A model generated the notes under the pieces. That model did not search any database and was not told where the DNA came from. It saw nothing but the letters and a program-made list of their open reading frames with translations. Shown piece by piece: positions 22,734 to 32,000 of a stretch of DNA of 35,010 nt (the first letter of the stretch is position 1; each line of letters starts with the position of its first letter). This DNA comes from CAZDAM01 sp964503595 (GTDB taxonomy: Bacteria > Muiribacteriota > UBA6191), in NCBI GenBank assembly GCA_964503595.1, contig CAZDAM010000024.1, positions 1 through 35,010 on the forward strand, written 5' to 3'. Both the position numbers and the translations under genes were made by a program.

Positions 22734-23755
22734 GACTGGATTTTCGCCGTTTTTTCGAGAAGTTCCTGCATGACCCGTTCAATCGGCATGCGCTCAGTGC
22801 CAAAATCCCGGATTGGAAAGGTAGCCAGAATTCTCGAACAGACAGCCTGCACTTTGCAACCTGGGATTCTGAGCTCCAGGGTGAGCCCGTCCTTTCCCGG
22901 ATTTGGATGGTAGGGAGCGAGTTCCGGGTGAGAAGGATTCGGGGCTTCTTCAAAGGTGAAGCTGACAAACTTTTCCTCTCCCAGAAGCTGGGAAAAGGCC
23001 TCAACGGTACCATCAAAAGCTTTCTGCCCATCCTGAATCAGAACGATGCGGCGGCAGAGTGCTTCAATATCAGCCATGTAGTGGGAGGTCAGAATCAGAG
23101 TGGGGCGATATTCTTCGTGATACTGGTGCAGAAATTCGCGGATTCTCTTCTGGGCAGAAACATCAAGCCCGATTGTGGGTTCATCCAGAAAAATCACTTT
23201 TGGCTGGTGCATGAGACAGGCCATCAGTTCCATTTTCATGCGCTCGCCCAGGGACAGGCGTCGAACCGGAGTTTTGAGCTGGGCTCCTACGCTTAAGATG
23301 CTGGCGAGCTCATTCAGGCGACTCTGAAAGTTCGTCTCTTCAATTTCATAGTAGGCCTGAATCAGTTTCAGGGAGTCAAGAGCAGGAATATCCCACCAAA
23401 GCTGGCTTTTTTGCCCCATGACCAGAGCCATGGATTTCAGGTATTCATGCTGGCGTTCAAAAGGGGTAAAGCCAAGGATACTGAGGCTTCCCCGGGAAGG
23501 CTCCACAATCCCGGAAAACATTTTCATCAGAGTTGTCTTGCCGGCTCCGTTTGGTCCCAGAAGACCAATGATTTCACCTTTCTCCACTTCAAGATCAAAA
23601 GTTTTTACAGCTGGATGGGTCGTGAACTTCCGATCAAAGAAGGATTTGAGTGTCCCGTAAAAGCCCGGATTCTTGTGCCAGGTGCGGAAGTCTTTGCCGA
23701 GTCCTTTTGCTTCAATCATGGGAGGCATGATGACACTTCTTGCCAACCTTGTCAT
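22730..23755 (-). CDS. ABC transporter ATP-binding protein of the ABC-2 exporter
   Basis: A 341-residue ATPase. Walker A is GLLGPNGAGKTTL, the signature LSLGERMK (LSLGE instead of the usual LSGGQ), Walker B VIFLDEPTIGLD, and the switch histidine TSHYMAD. The ~90-residue C-terminal extension after the nucleotide-binding domain is common in this exporter class. The start is uncertain. The first ATG (23755) lacks a ribosome site, and ATGs at 23728 and 23719 (MIEAKGLGKDF) are closer to the usual domain start. It heads the operon with both permeases. The start region overlaps the edge of the cheD remnant on the other strand. Confidence 0.9.
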   Translation of the reverse strand: MTRLARSVIMPPMIEAKGLGKDFRTWHKNPGFYGTLKSFFDRKFTTHPAVKTFDLEVEKGEIIGLLGPNGAGKTTLMKMFSGIVEPSRGSLSILGFTPFERQHEYLKSMALVMGQKSQLWWDIPALDSLKLIQAYYEIEETNFQSRLNELASILSVGAQLKTPVRRLSLGERMKMELMACLMHQPKVIFLDEPTIGLDVSAQKRIREFLHQYHEEYRPTLILTSHYMADIEALCRRIVLIQDGQKAFDGTVEAFSQLLGEEKFVSFTFEEAPNPSHPELAPYHPNPGKDGLTLELRIPGCKVQAVCSRILATFPIRDFGTERMPIERVMQELLEKTAKIQS

Positions 23756-23835
23756 GGAGGGCTCAAAAAAATCAAAACTGACAGAGCTGAAAGAACATAT
23801 TCAGGCCTGCGGCATGGGTCTGGTCTCCCTGTGTG

Positions 23836-24165
23836 GCCATTTTTAAAGAATATGCTGGAATTGCTCCCCGGCTTTTTCTGAAGCAGTTTTGCATGCAGAA
23901 AACTCCAATCAAGGATCTGGCGGTAAAAATTTTTGGTAGCGCCGGAGGAGCGAGACAGCAGCTGGATACCTCCTAGGATATTGGCTCCAAAAACCTGCTC
24001 ATTCTCAGAAATAAAATGCTGGAAGCCGGACTGGAAGCGGCTTCTTTTGATTTGGGGGGAGAATGGGGCCGGGAGTTGATCCTCACTCCGGACACGGGGG
24101 AAGTCCGGCTGAAACGCCTCAAGAGACGCAGTGGAGAAAGGTCGAACAGGGAGTCTCAGAAATAG
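23836..24165 (+). pseudogene. cheD: Decayed cheD (chemoreceptor glutamine deamidase)
   Basis: The frame beginning at 23836 reads KEYAGIAPRLFLKQF, then IKDLAVKIFGSAGGARQ, then, after an in-frame TAG at 23974, DIGSKNLLILRNKMLEAGLE and FDLGGEWGRELILTPDTGEV. These align in order with CheD: KYAD..., LEAKI.GGA, IG.RN...V...L, D.GG..GR and ETG. The catalytic Cys (GLGSC) and His (GGMAH) segments at the N-terminus are missing or scrambled; a weak counterpart (QACGMGLVSLCG) lies in another frame just upstream. A premature stop, a frameshift and loss of the active site make it a pseudogene. No other chemotaxis gene is seen in the window. Confidence 0.75.
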
Positions 24166-24200
24166 GGATCCATTGATCCCCTTCAAACTCTCCTTATAAT
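24165..24200 (+). promoter_or_regulatory. Promoter and possible operator of the giant-protein operon
   Basis: TATAAT (24195-24200) is preceded at 16 bases by TTGATC (24173-24178). The -35 box lies in the right arm of the perfect inverted repeat GGGATC-CATT-GATCCC (24165-24180). The repeat could be an operator, or simply the end of the cheD remnant. An AGGAG ribosome site follows at 24207-24211. Confidence 0.5.
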
Positions 24201-24215
24201 TAAACTAGGAGACCT

Positions 24216-25055
24216 ATGCGCAATTTTGGAATTTATCTTCTTTCTGCTCTGATTCTTTGCTCTGAAATGTATGCCGAGGTCGCTACACTGAATCTGGGCA
24301 GGGCCCTTTTGCTGCATCCGGGCTGGGATCGAGTCAGTATTGAAACAGCCCGTCCGGTAAAACACTCTCAGAATCAGATGGATTCCGAGAAACAGGAGGA
24401 TCTTTTTCGGGCGGCGCTTCAGTACGAAGCAGTTTTAAGCGAAAAGCAGAAGGCCGAGGAAGAATTCTCCCGGAAACTGGTTCTGGAGCGCAATCGTTTT
24501 ACGGACGCTTATGCCTGGCAGGAATATGCCCGCAGGCAAAGAGAGGAATTCCAGTCCATCTGGGATGAGAGGCTTGAAGATTCCATTGCGCTAGGTGAAA
24601 AATGGCTTGGGAGTGCCAGTCAGGGCCGCAAGCTGATTCTTGAAATGCTTTTTGAAATCTGTGAGGAAAGTCACAGAATCTCCAGTGAGGAAGGTTTATC
24701 CCTTCTCTGGCATCAGGTTTCAGACGAAAAAGCGGCAGCCCCGGTGAGAGAAAGCCTGGCCGCAGACTCAAGAGCAGAGCCGCTACGATCCGGCTTGTGG
24801 CTGGCTTATGAAAGACTTGAAGATTATCCGGCTTTAAGAAAGGAAACTCTTGGTTCCTGGCTTAAGGAGTTTCGGACCCAGATTCGCCCCGTGGCTGATA
24901 AGAGTCCTTTGATTTTGGGGGAAGTCAGGGATCTGACCTCACTTGTTGTTCAGAATATTTTTGCCCGCTATGGCATTACCGGAGCGGCTGCCAGTGCAAT
25001 CGTTCAGGATCTGATTCATCCCCTGCCCATACTTGAACCAGAGGAAGCCCAATGA
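24216..25055 (+). CDS. Exported coiled-coil protein, paralogue A of the giant-protein operon
   Basis: A 279-residue protein with a signal peptide (MRNFGIYLLSALILCSEMYA, cleaved before EVA). The mature N-terminus VATLNLGRALLLHPGW resembles the start of Skp/OmpH-type proteins and of the next gene product. A long charged helix (about residues 55-115) follows, then helical segments. The C-terminus carries RPVADKSPLILGEVRD and NIFARYGITG, both with counterparts in the next protein. The ribosome site AGGAG is four bases before the ATG. Its stop overlaps the next start (ATGA). Skp-like periplasmic chaperones hold outer-membrane proteins, so a chaperone role for the giant product is a reasonable but untested guess. 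The family is not recognised. Confidence 0.7.
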   Translation: MRNFGIYLLSALILCSEMYAEVATLNLGRALLLHPGWDRVSIETARPVKHSQNQMDSEKQEDLFRAALQYEAVLSEKQKAEEEFSRKLVLERNRFTDAYAWQEYARRQREEFQSIWDERLEDSIALGEKWLGSASQGRKLILEMLFEICEESHRISSEEGLSLLWHQVSDEKAAAPVRESLAADSRAEPLRSGLWLAYERLEDYPALRKETLGSWLKEFRTQIRPVADKSPLILGEVRDLTSLVVQNIFARYGITGAAASAIVQDLIHPLPILEPEEAQ

Positions 25056-26041
25056 AACTGTGGATGATGATTGTGTTGATGTCCTTCAACGCTTTTTTTG
25101 CCTTTGCTGAAATCGAAGATTTTGATCGCCTGTTACGCGAGCGTATGGGAATCACTCCAACCAGTCAGAAAAAGCGCACGGGAAGCATCGATCTCAATCT
25201 GGTGCTGGCCCTTCATCCCAGAATGCGCCATTGGATTCCCCAGGCCCAGACCTTTTTGCAAAAAGAGTTTCAGGGTCTTGATGAAAATCGGCTTCGTCTG
25301 GCCTTGCAGCAAAACCGCGAAGAGCAGAAATCCCTTCAGGCTCGTTTCCGTGAGTTCCGTAATCAGGAATATGAACTGGAGCGCAGACTGAATTCGGCCC
25401 GTCACGGTCTTTTGAACGAGCTCAATGATCTGAGAGAAAGAGGGGCCAGTGAGTCCACCCTGAATCAGGCTGAAGTCAAGGGCTTCGAAAATCTGGAAAA
25501 GCTGGCCCAGGCCAGAGAAAGCCTTCAGAAGAAATTTGAATCGGCCCAGCATGAGGTGTCGGCCGTGTTCATGAATGCCGAGGAAAGAGCCGAGGAATTC
25601 GGGGTGATTCTTAAGGATATTGAAGAGTTGGCAACCCGCCTGCAGGATCAGGAAGAGCTGGAATGGCTGGCGGATAAACCCTGGATGGAGCAGCAAGGTC
25701 TGGCCTCCTGGCCCGAGGCTTCTTTGATCGATGCGGCCAGCGAAGTCAATCTTTTGAAGCTGGCCTATTCCCAGACCCCGGTTGCCGGGTATGGGGATCA
25801 GGATGGCCAGCTGATTCTGAATACGACCATCAAGTCACTGCTTCAAAACTGGTCCTTACACGAGGACAGGCTCAGTCAATGGCTCAGGCCTGTCTATCAA
25901 AACGGAATTCTGGCTTTTTCAGGCCGGGATTACAGTCTGGAAATTCTGGAGGGACTTTGGGAACGCTACGGCATTTCTGCCCAGGTAAGGCAGGGGCTTC
26001 GGCGGACTCTCCTTCAGATCAGGGAACAGGGGAATTTATGA
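25052..26041 (+). CDS. Exported coiled-coil protein, paralogue B of the giant-protein operon
   Basis: A 329-residue protein with a signal peptide (MKLWMMIVLMSFNAFFAFA, cleaved before EIE). After a short linker it has IDLNLVLALHPRM (compare LNLGRALLLHPGW in the preceding protein). Residues ~75-210 are a long heptad-rich coiled coil full of Glu, Gln, Arg and Leu. The C-terminal domain (~240-329) has LRPVYQNGILAFSGRDYSL and LWERYGISAQVRQG, parallel to the end of paralogue A. The shared front, helix and end show common descent with length change in the coil. Both ends of the gene overlap their neighbours by ATGA, so the three products are made together. The fold resembles Skp/OmpH chaperones; function is inferred only. 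Confidence 0.7.
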   Translation: MKLWMMIVLMSFNAFFAFAEIEDFDRLLRERMGITPTSQKKRTGSIDLNLVLALHPRMRHWIPQAQTFLQKEFQGLDENRLRLALQQNREEQKSLQARFREFRNQEYELERRLNSARHGLLNELNDLRERGASESTLNQAEVKGFENLEKLAQARESLQKKFESAQHEVSAVFMNAEERAEEFGVILKDIEELATRLQDQEELEWLADKPWMEQQGLASWPEASLIDAASEVNLLKLAYSQTPVAGYGDQDGQLILNTTIKSLLQNWSLHEDRLSQWLRPVYQNGILAFSGRDYSLEILEGLWERYGISAQVRQGLRRTLLQIREQGNL

Positions 26042-29000
26042 ACAGGCTCATTGGACTGCTTCTAGTACTTTTTGTCGGAACTGTATCAGCTGGAGATCTG
26101 GCTCAGAAAATCCTTGAGAGAAATGGGGATGTCTATGTCCTTGTGACCCGCCAGAGCAAGACTCCGGGGGAAGGGGTCGGGGTTTATAAATTTACCCGGA
26201 TCCAGGACTATTCACGCTCAGAAGTGGGCCGAGGCAATAACGGTCTTCAGTCCAAGCTTCCCTTCTATGAAGGTCTGGCGGTAGATAAATTCGGCCATGT
26301 GAAGTTTTTTCGCAATGAAGGGGACAAGGATTCATCCGGCAAACCGACTCAGAAAAACCTTCTGACAACGACGAATGAGATTCATTCCAGCATGGGAGGA
26401 GCGCCCTTCCCTGCCATGGTGTCGGTCAATGTCTATGATGGCGGAGGAATTCAGGGGCCGAACGAGACTTTTGAGGCGACTCCTCCAGGCTGGGCCTATG
26501 TCGTGGAAACCAACGGGGATGTGGGCTGGGCCAAGGTCTATGACTGGGATCGCATTCCAGTTGCCTATGGTTCCGGCAACGCCTATCTCTACAAGACCGT
26601 GGATGTCGAAGCCAAGTTTTCCCCCAAGGTGGAAATCATTCCCCGTGGTGTGGATGGAGGAGTCAATAATGTTATCCGCAAGACCTGGCATACCTATTCC
26701 TGGTGGCATCCAAAACCCAACAAGGGTTCTTATGCTGTAGGTGTTGGGGCTGCCCGTCAGGGTTGTAACGGGGTTGGAGGCAGTGCCACGGTTGAAAATG
26801 GCTCAAACTGCTTTCAGGGGGCCATGGGAGTCGGGCCGGAATTCTATCCTCCGATCAATGCTTACTGGGTTTCCGATCTGGCTCCGGGTACATCGGCCTG
26901 GCAGACCATTAAAATGCGGGGTCGCCGGATCACAAAAGTTGTCAAATCCGTGACTTCCCTTTATCTGGACAGCTACCTGACCAAAGAAGATAATTTCGCC
27001 CTTTATGATGCCAGCTCTGCCGGAGCCAATCCGGACCCTCGTTTTGATCTGAAAGCGAATGTGGATTATTTTGGCAGTGGTGGCTCGGATAAGTTTTTAC
27101 AGCCGAATTCGGCCCTGAATACCTCGCTTTCCTTTTCCCAGACCGTAAACAAATACAATGTCTGCAATGATATGTGTGGGCTGGGGGGTCAGCCGGAAAA
27201 CCCTCCCCCTCTGGTGATCAATGAAGCCAGGGCTACTTTCAGCTCCGGAGGAAACTCCACCCAGAACCAGCGCTCCTACATGGTAAAAACAGCATCAGAG
27301 AACAACGGGGCGGATATCACGACCTGGGTGGTTCAGTTTGCCTATGATGAAGGTGCGGATGAATATACCCAGACCAATCTGATCAAATGGGCAGGTGGCA
27401 TTGAACCCGGAGTGGAAATCAGTGCAAATGATGGCGTGATGTCAGATGCCCAGGGTCCCATGGGGGGGATTGATAAAAAGGGAGATGCCGATCCCAAACG
27501 GGTGATTATTTATCAGAAAGCCGGGGGCAATTTTACCCGTTCGGTGCAGAGTGCCAAGCGTTTCAAGGCAGAAGAAACTCCTTCCGATGCCAAGGATTAT
27601 ATCTACATCAGTGATCTGCCCTCTTCCCATTTCAATGTTTCCAGTTCCTTCTGGGGAACTGGCGGGGTGGTCTGGTGGGCTAAAAACGCTGGAGGGAAGT
27701 CGGTTGAGCTGCATTATGAGCAGTACAATCATCAGACCGGCAAGCTGATTCGTTCTTCGGGAGGTTCGCCGATTGTTGCGGACAATGTGGAATCGCTGAG
27801 GGCAATCGGGGCGGATGGAGATAATTTCGTCTATATCCTGCATGCGGGCAAAGGTACAGATGGATCCGGGGGGCTTGAGAATGCCGCGGATATGGCCAGC
27901 CTGATGACGCCGATTTCCGGGGCAAGGATTGTTCAGCTCGCCAATGAAGGTCGCATTATTAACACCCCAACCAGCTTTCCTCTGGATCCGGGAAGCTATT
28001 GTGCCGGAAATCCCGCCGGACCCTGTGACGTACCAGTTCAGATGCGAGTGAGTGCAGGGCTGATCGTTGAAAAAATTGCTCCTCTGGCCGGCTCCAAGCC
28101 GGTGAAAATCGGAGTGGTTCCCCTGGGTCTGACAGATGCCGTTTGTACGGCCATCCTTCGCTTCACGGATCCCAACGCAATTACCGGAGGCTATGCCACC
28201 CCCTGGAGCTGTGGAGATGCCAGCACAGATGTTGCCCTTGAAGATTTCAATGTGGAAATGGCCGTCATCAATGTGGCCAACCCTCCGGCAACCGGTGGTT
28301 CCAACCAGATTGATATTGTCGATGCAGCCCCTACGGGAGAAGGGTATCTGGAAGATACCAAATACACCTTTTATATGGAGAACCCCCCGGCTTTTGATGG
28401 TCCAGTTGCTCAGCTTGGCCTGACTCTTGACAACTCCCTTCTGCCCTATGGAGATGTTTATATGGTGTCCAACTATGACACCACCGGAATTGAGCGCCTG
28501 AAGACCCAACTTGGTTGCAGTGGGGCTGCCCAGGAGCCGGAAAAGGTTCCGGCAGATATCAATACGGAAAAGGCAGATTTCAAATTCCAACATCCGAATG
28601 ACTGCCGCAGCTATTTTGATAATGACAGCAATGAGGGCAACCTTTTTCCTTCCTATATCTGGGAAGATCTGATCAAGAATGGCGCCAATGAGCTTCACAC
28701 CAAGGTTGGAGGAACCAGGAACGGAGAGGGTCAGGAGATGGTGAGCGGTTCCGCAGAAAAAACCCTGCGGTGGCGCTGGAGGATCAGGGCCAAGACTCCG
28801 CCCCAGTCCCTGCACAATTTTCAGTCCCCAACCTGCGAGCCTTTGAAGGCTGATGAAAGTGGCCGGACCTGGGAGCATGATCCAGGTGCCGGGCTTATGT
28901 ATGATTCCTGCTGGCAGGATTTGAATACCTCGGTTGCCAAGGCTGCTTCGACCTCGACCTACCAGCCGGATCCCCTGGATTTTGTCTTTGATGATCCGGG

Positions 29001-32000
29001 AAGTTATGAAGTCACCCTGATGTTTGGAGGACTGCGCTTCAATGCGGACAATCTGACCTTTCTGGATAACCCGGATTCAGTAGTGGGTGAGGTAGTGGTG
29101 ACCTGGTACACCATGCCGATTCATGTCGGAGCCAAACCGGCTCAGGCTGGTCCGGAAATCCGGGACCTGGTTCTAGCCCAGAATGATGCCGCAACGAATC
29201 TAATCTATCGGGCTGACATGGCGCCGAACTCCCAGAACTGGCTGGATCGATTTACGTCAGAGGATGGCTTAGCCGGAGATCTGGGCCGGCTTCCGGTCGT
29301 ACCTACGGCGACATACGCGGCCAATGGTGCCATTGGGCAGCCGCTGACCGTGACGAGTGAAGGTCAGAACACTCCGATTGTGGCCGAAGCCGACATCTCC
29401 TTTTTCAGAATTCGGGAGCTTGATTATATCAATGTGGAAAAAGGTGGAGATCTGAGACAGGAAAAATCCAAAGGCGTTGGTGCCTGGGATTACACCTATC
29501 CGGGTGGAGGAAGCATTCCAATCAAGGGAGGGACTTTCAGCCCGATTGACAAACGCGGGACTCTACCCCCCAACGCGAGAGGCCTGACCCTCTCCAGGGC
29601 AGCCCCCGGAGAATCAGCCAAAAATAATGAGCTTGATTTTGAACTGATTACTGAGGCGGCTCCGGCTTCTCCGGGGGCGGTCCGGCGTGGGTACGATGCC
29701 TCAGGAGATCCCAAGACCGGAGCGGGCTTTCGCTTTAATGATTCGGGGATTGACGGAGGCTTTATTCCTCTGGGCGGAAGTTTTGAAGATGCTCATCAGG
29801 GCACCCTTGCAAGCTGTAAGTATTTTCCTTCCTGGTCTTCCATCAGTAGTGGAGATGAATGTCTTCTGAAGCATCCCATGAGCTTTTATACCTGGTGGGA
29901 AATCAAATATGCCTGGTTCCTGCGCTACCGCACGCCTCAGGGGGACTGGAAGAAAACAGTGGTTCGGACGGGCAATCTCGCCGAAGTCTTTTTGCTCAAT
30001 ATGATGGCGGAGCATGGAAGTGAAGGTTGGAAACGTGTAGTTGCCAATCTTGCTCCCACTGTTTTACGCGCCAACCCTGATGGCACAGATGATTCAAGCA
30101 AGGACTTTACTGTCGATTCTCCTTTAATGAAATGGGTGACCAATGAGGACAGGCGCAGGTTGAGGATACGGGTTCCCCTGATGAATTCGGGAGCGATTCT
30201 GAATGCGGCCAATGAGCTTACGGAAATGGATGCCCCCCTCAGAGATCTGAGTGATGGAGGGGATTTTGTATCTCTTTATGAACAGATTCATCCGATGTCT
30301 TTCAAAGTGCCCAGTGGGGCGACGGTTTATGAGCTTGGGCTTCAGATTTTCTACCCGATCATGAACTGGGAAGGTCGGGAGCCGGATGATGCTCTGGCTC
30401 CGGATCCCAAATATGCCTACTATGATGCCGTTTATTGGGGGGCTGATTCGGATGCGGCAGGGACGGCCCAGAAATCGGATATGAGTTTTGCAACCTATTC
30501 TTTTGGGGAAACTTTCCATAGCTGGCGTCGTTTCGCAACTTCGCGGATTCCGCTTGTTCCAGGTAAGGCTTTGGATGAGGAGGCAAAGAATATGGGTTTG
30601 ATGCTGGCTCTGCCTGCTCCTTCAGAACCCCCTGGCGGATTTGTCAAAGGGGCGGATGGCTCAGACAATCTCAGTTATTTTCCTCCTGGCAATTACCGGG
30701 ATGATTTTGCCGAGTTTCATGTTCTGGATTTGACGCCTCCTGAGCTGAGGCTGATCAGTGGAGGAGCCTTGGATGTGCCAGCCGGGGGAAGGGCCAGCGA
30801 GGATCTGGTAGTGGAGCTTGAGGATAACAGCCCTTACTCGATCTATGCGGATTCTGAAACTCTGGGGGCTGATGATGTGCCGACTCCGGCTTTGAGCATG
30901 CTTTCCTATGAAATCGGTTACGACAAACGGAATCTCTATGGGATTGGTTTCAAGCAGCCGGGGAGGGCTCCGGAAAGCTGGGCCTTTGGCTTCAACCTTT
31001 CCTATACCAACTTTGATGGAACAGCTTTTAGTACGGAAAGTTTTGCCGACTGGCCGCAGTTTGAACCGGGAGATACTCCGGAATTGTGGACTCCAACCAG
31101 TATTGCGAAACCGGGTTTCAATTTCTCTGCTTCTGATATTCTGGATGATTACAGCGGATTTTATTATCCCCAGAAGCGAAGTTTCACATCGGATGCCTCC
31201 TACTGGATGCTGGAAAGTGCGCCAGATATTGCTGGAGGCATGACTCCGGCCCATATGACGGCCAACCCAGTGGATCGGATGAATGCCAATCAGGAGTACC
31301 ATTATCTGCCAGTTGGCGGGTATATGGTAAAGGGGAGTGCCAGAACCAGGACTCTGGGGACAAGTCCTTCGGATTTGAATCCTCTGATGCTGGCGTTCCG
31401 GCCAAAGATCGATGCGGATCCTTTCCGGATGCGGCCTGTTTATGATGGGGCCGATGAAAGTCGCATCGAGTATGTGGACTCTCTTGACGCTTCCTTGGGG
31501 TATGAACGTATGGACGCCGAGTGTATGGCCAGTGCCAAAACAGAGAATCCGTTGAAAATCACAGATGTATCAAAATGCCGGATCAGAACACGCTGGAAAC
31601 TCCGCAAAAAGTATATCATTGCTCCCTTCTTCATGGATGGCGAAGCTTCCCAGACGATGAATATCTATGCCAAGGGAAGGGATGTCAGAATTCAGCCAGA
31701 CCTGAATGCCTTTGAGTTGCCATCGGTTGTGCCAAAAGCCTCTGATCTGCATGCTGGAGCTGCGGGTTTTTCCTTCAATTCAGACTGGCAGGTTCGTCAG
31801 GGGGCTGAAGATCTGGGGGAATATGCGGATAAGCCGGGAATAGCAGGGAGTACACTGAATTCCAGGTTTGGCTGGTATCTGAATAATGAACAGGCCCAAA
31901 GGGCAACGAAAATCGGGGAAATGAGGGTTTACGATCAGTCCCCGCCGAATTTCCGGATCATTCTGAAGGATGCCAAGCACCGTTCTCAGGCGGAAGTTGT

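Noticed and set aside
23752..24186. 144-codon minus-strand frame
   Set aside because: The plus strand here carries CheD motifs in order. The minus frame has no motif or ribosome site.
25879..26037. Upstream extension of the giant gene's open frame
   Set aside because: It lies wholly inside the preceding coupled gene. The ATG at 26038 gives a signal peptide and an ATGA overlap.
27442..28878. Long minus-strand open frame (478 codons) inside the giant gene
   Set aside because: It is antisense to the giant exported protein gene, has no ribosome site, and its product is low-complexity Ile/Gly/Arg/His text matching nothing. It is a shadow of biased codon use.
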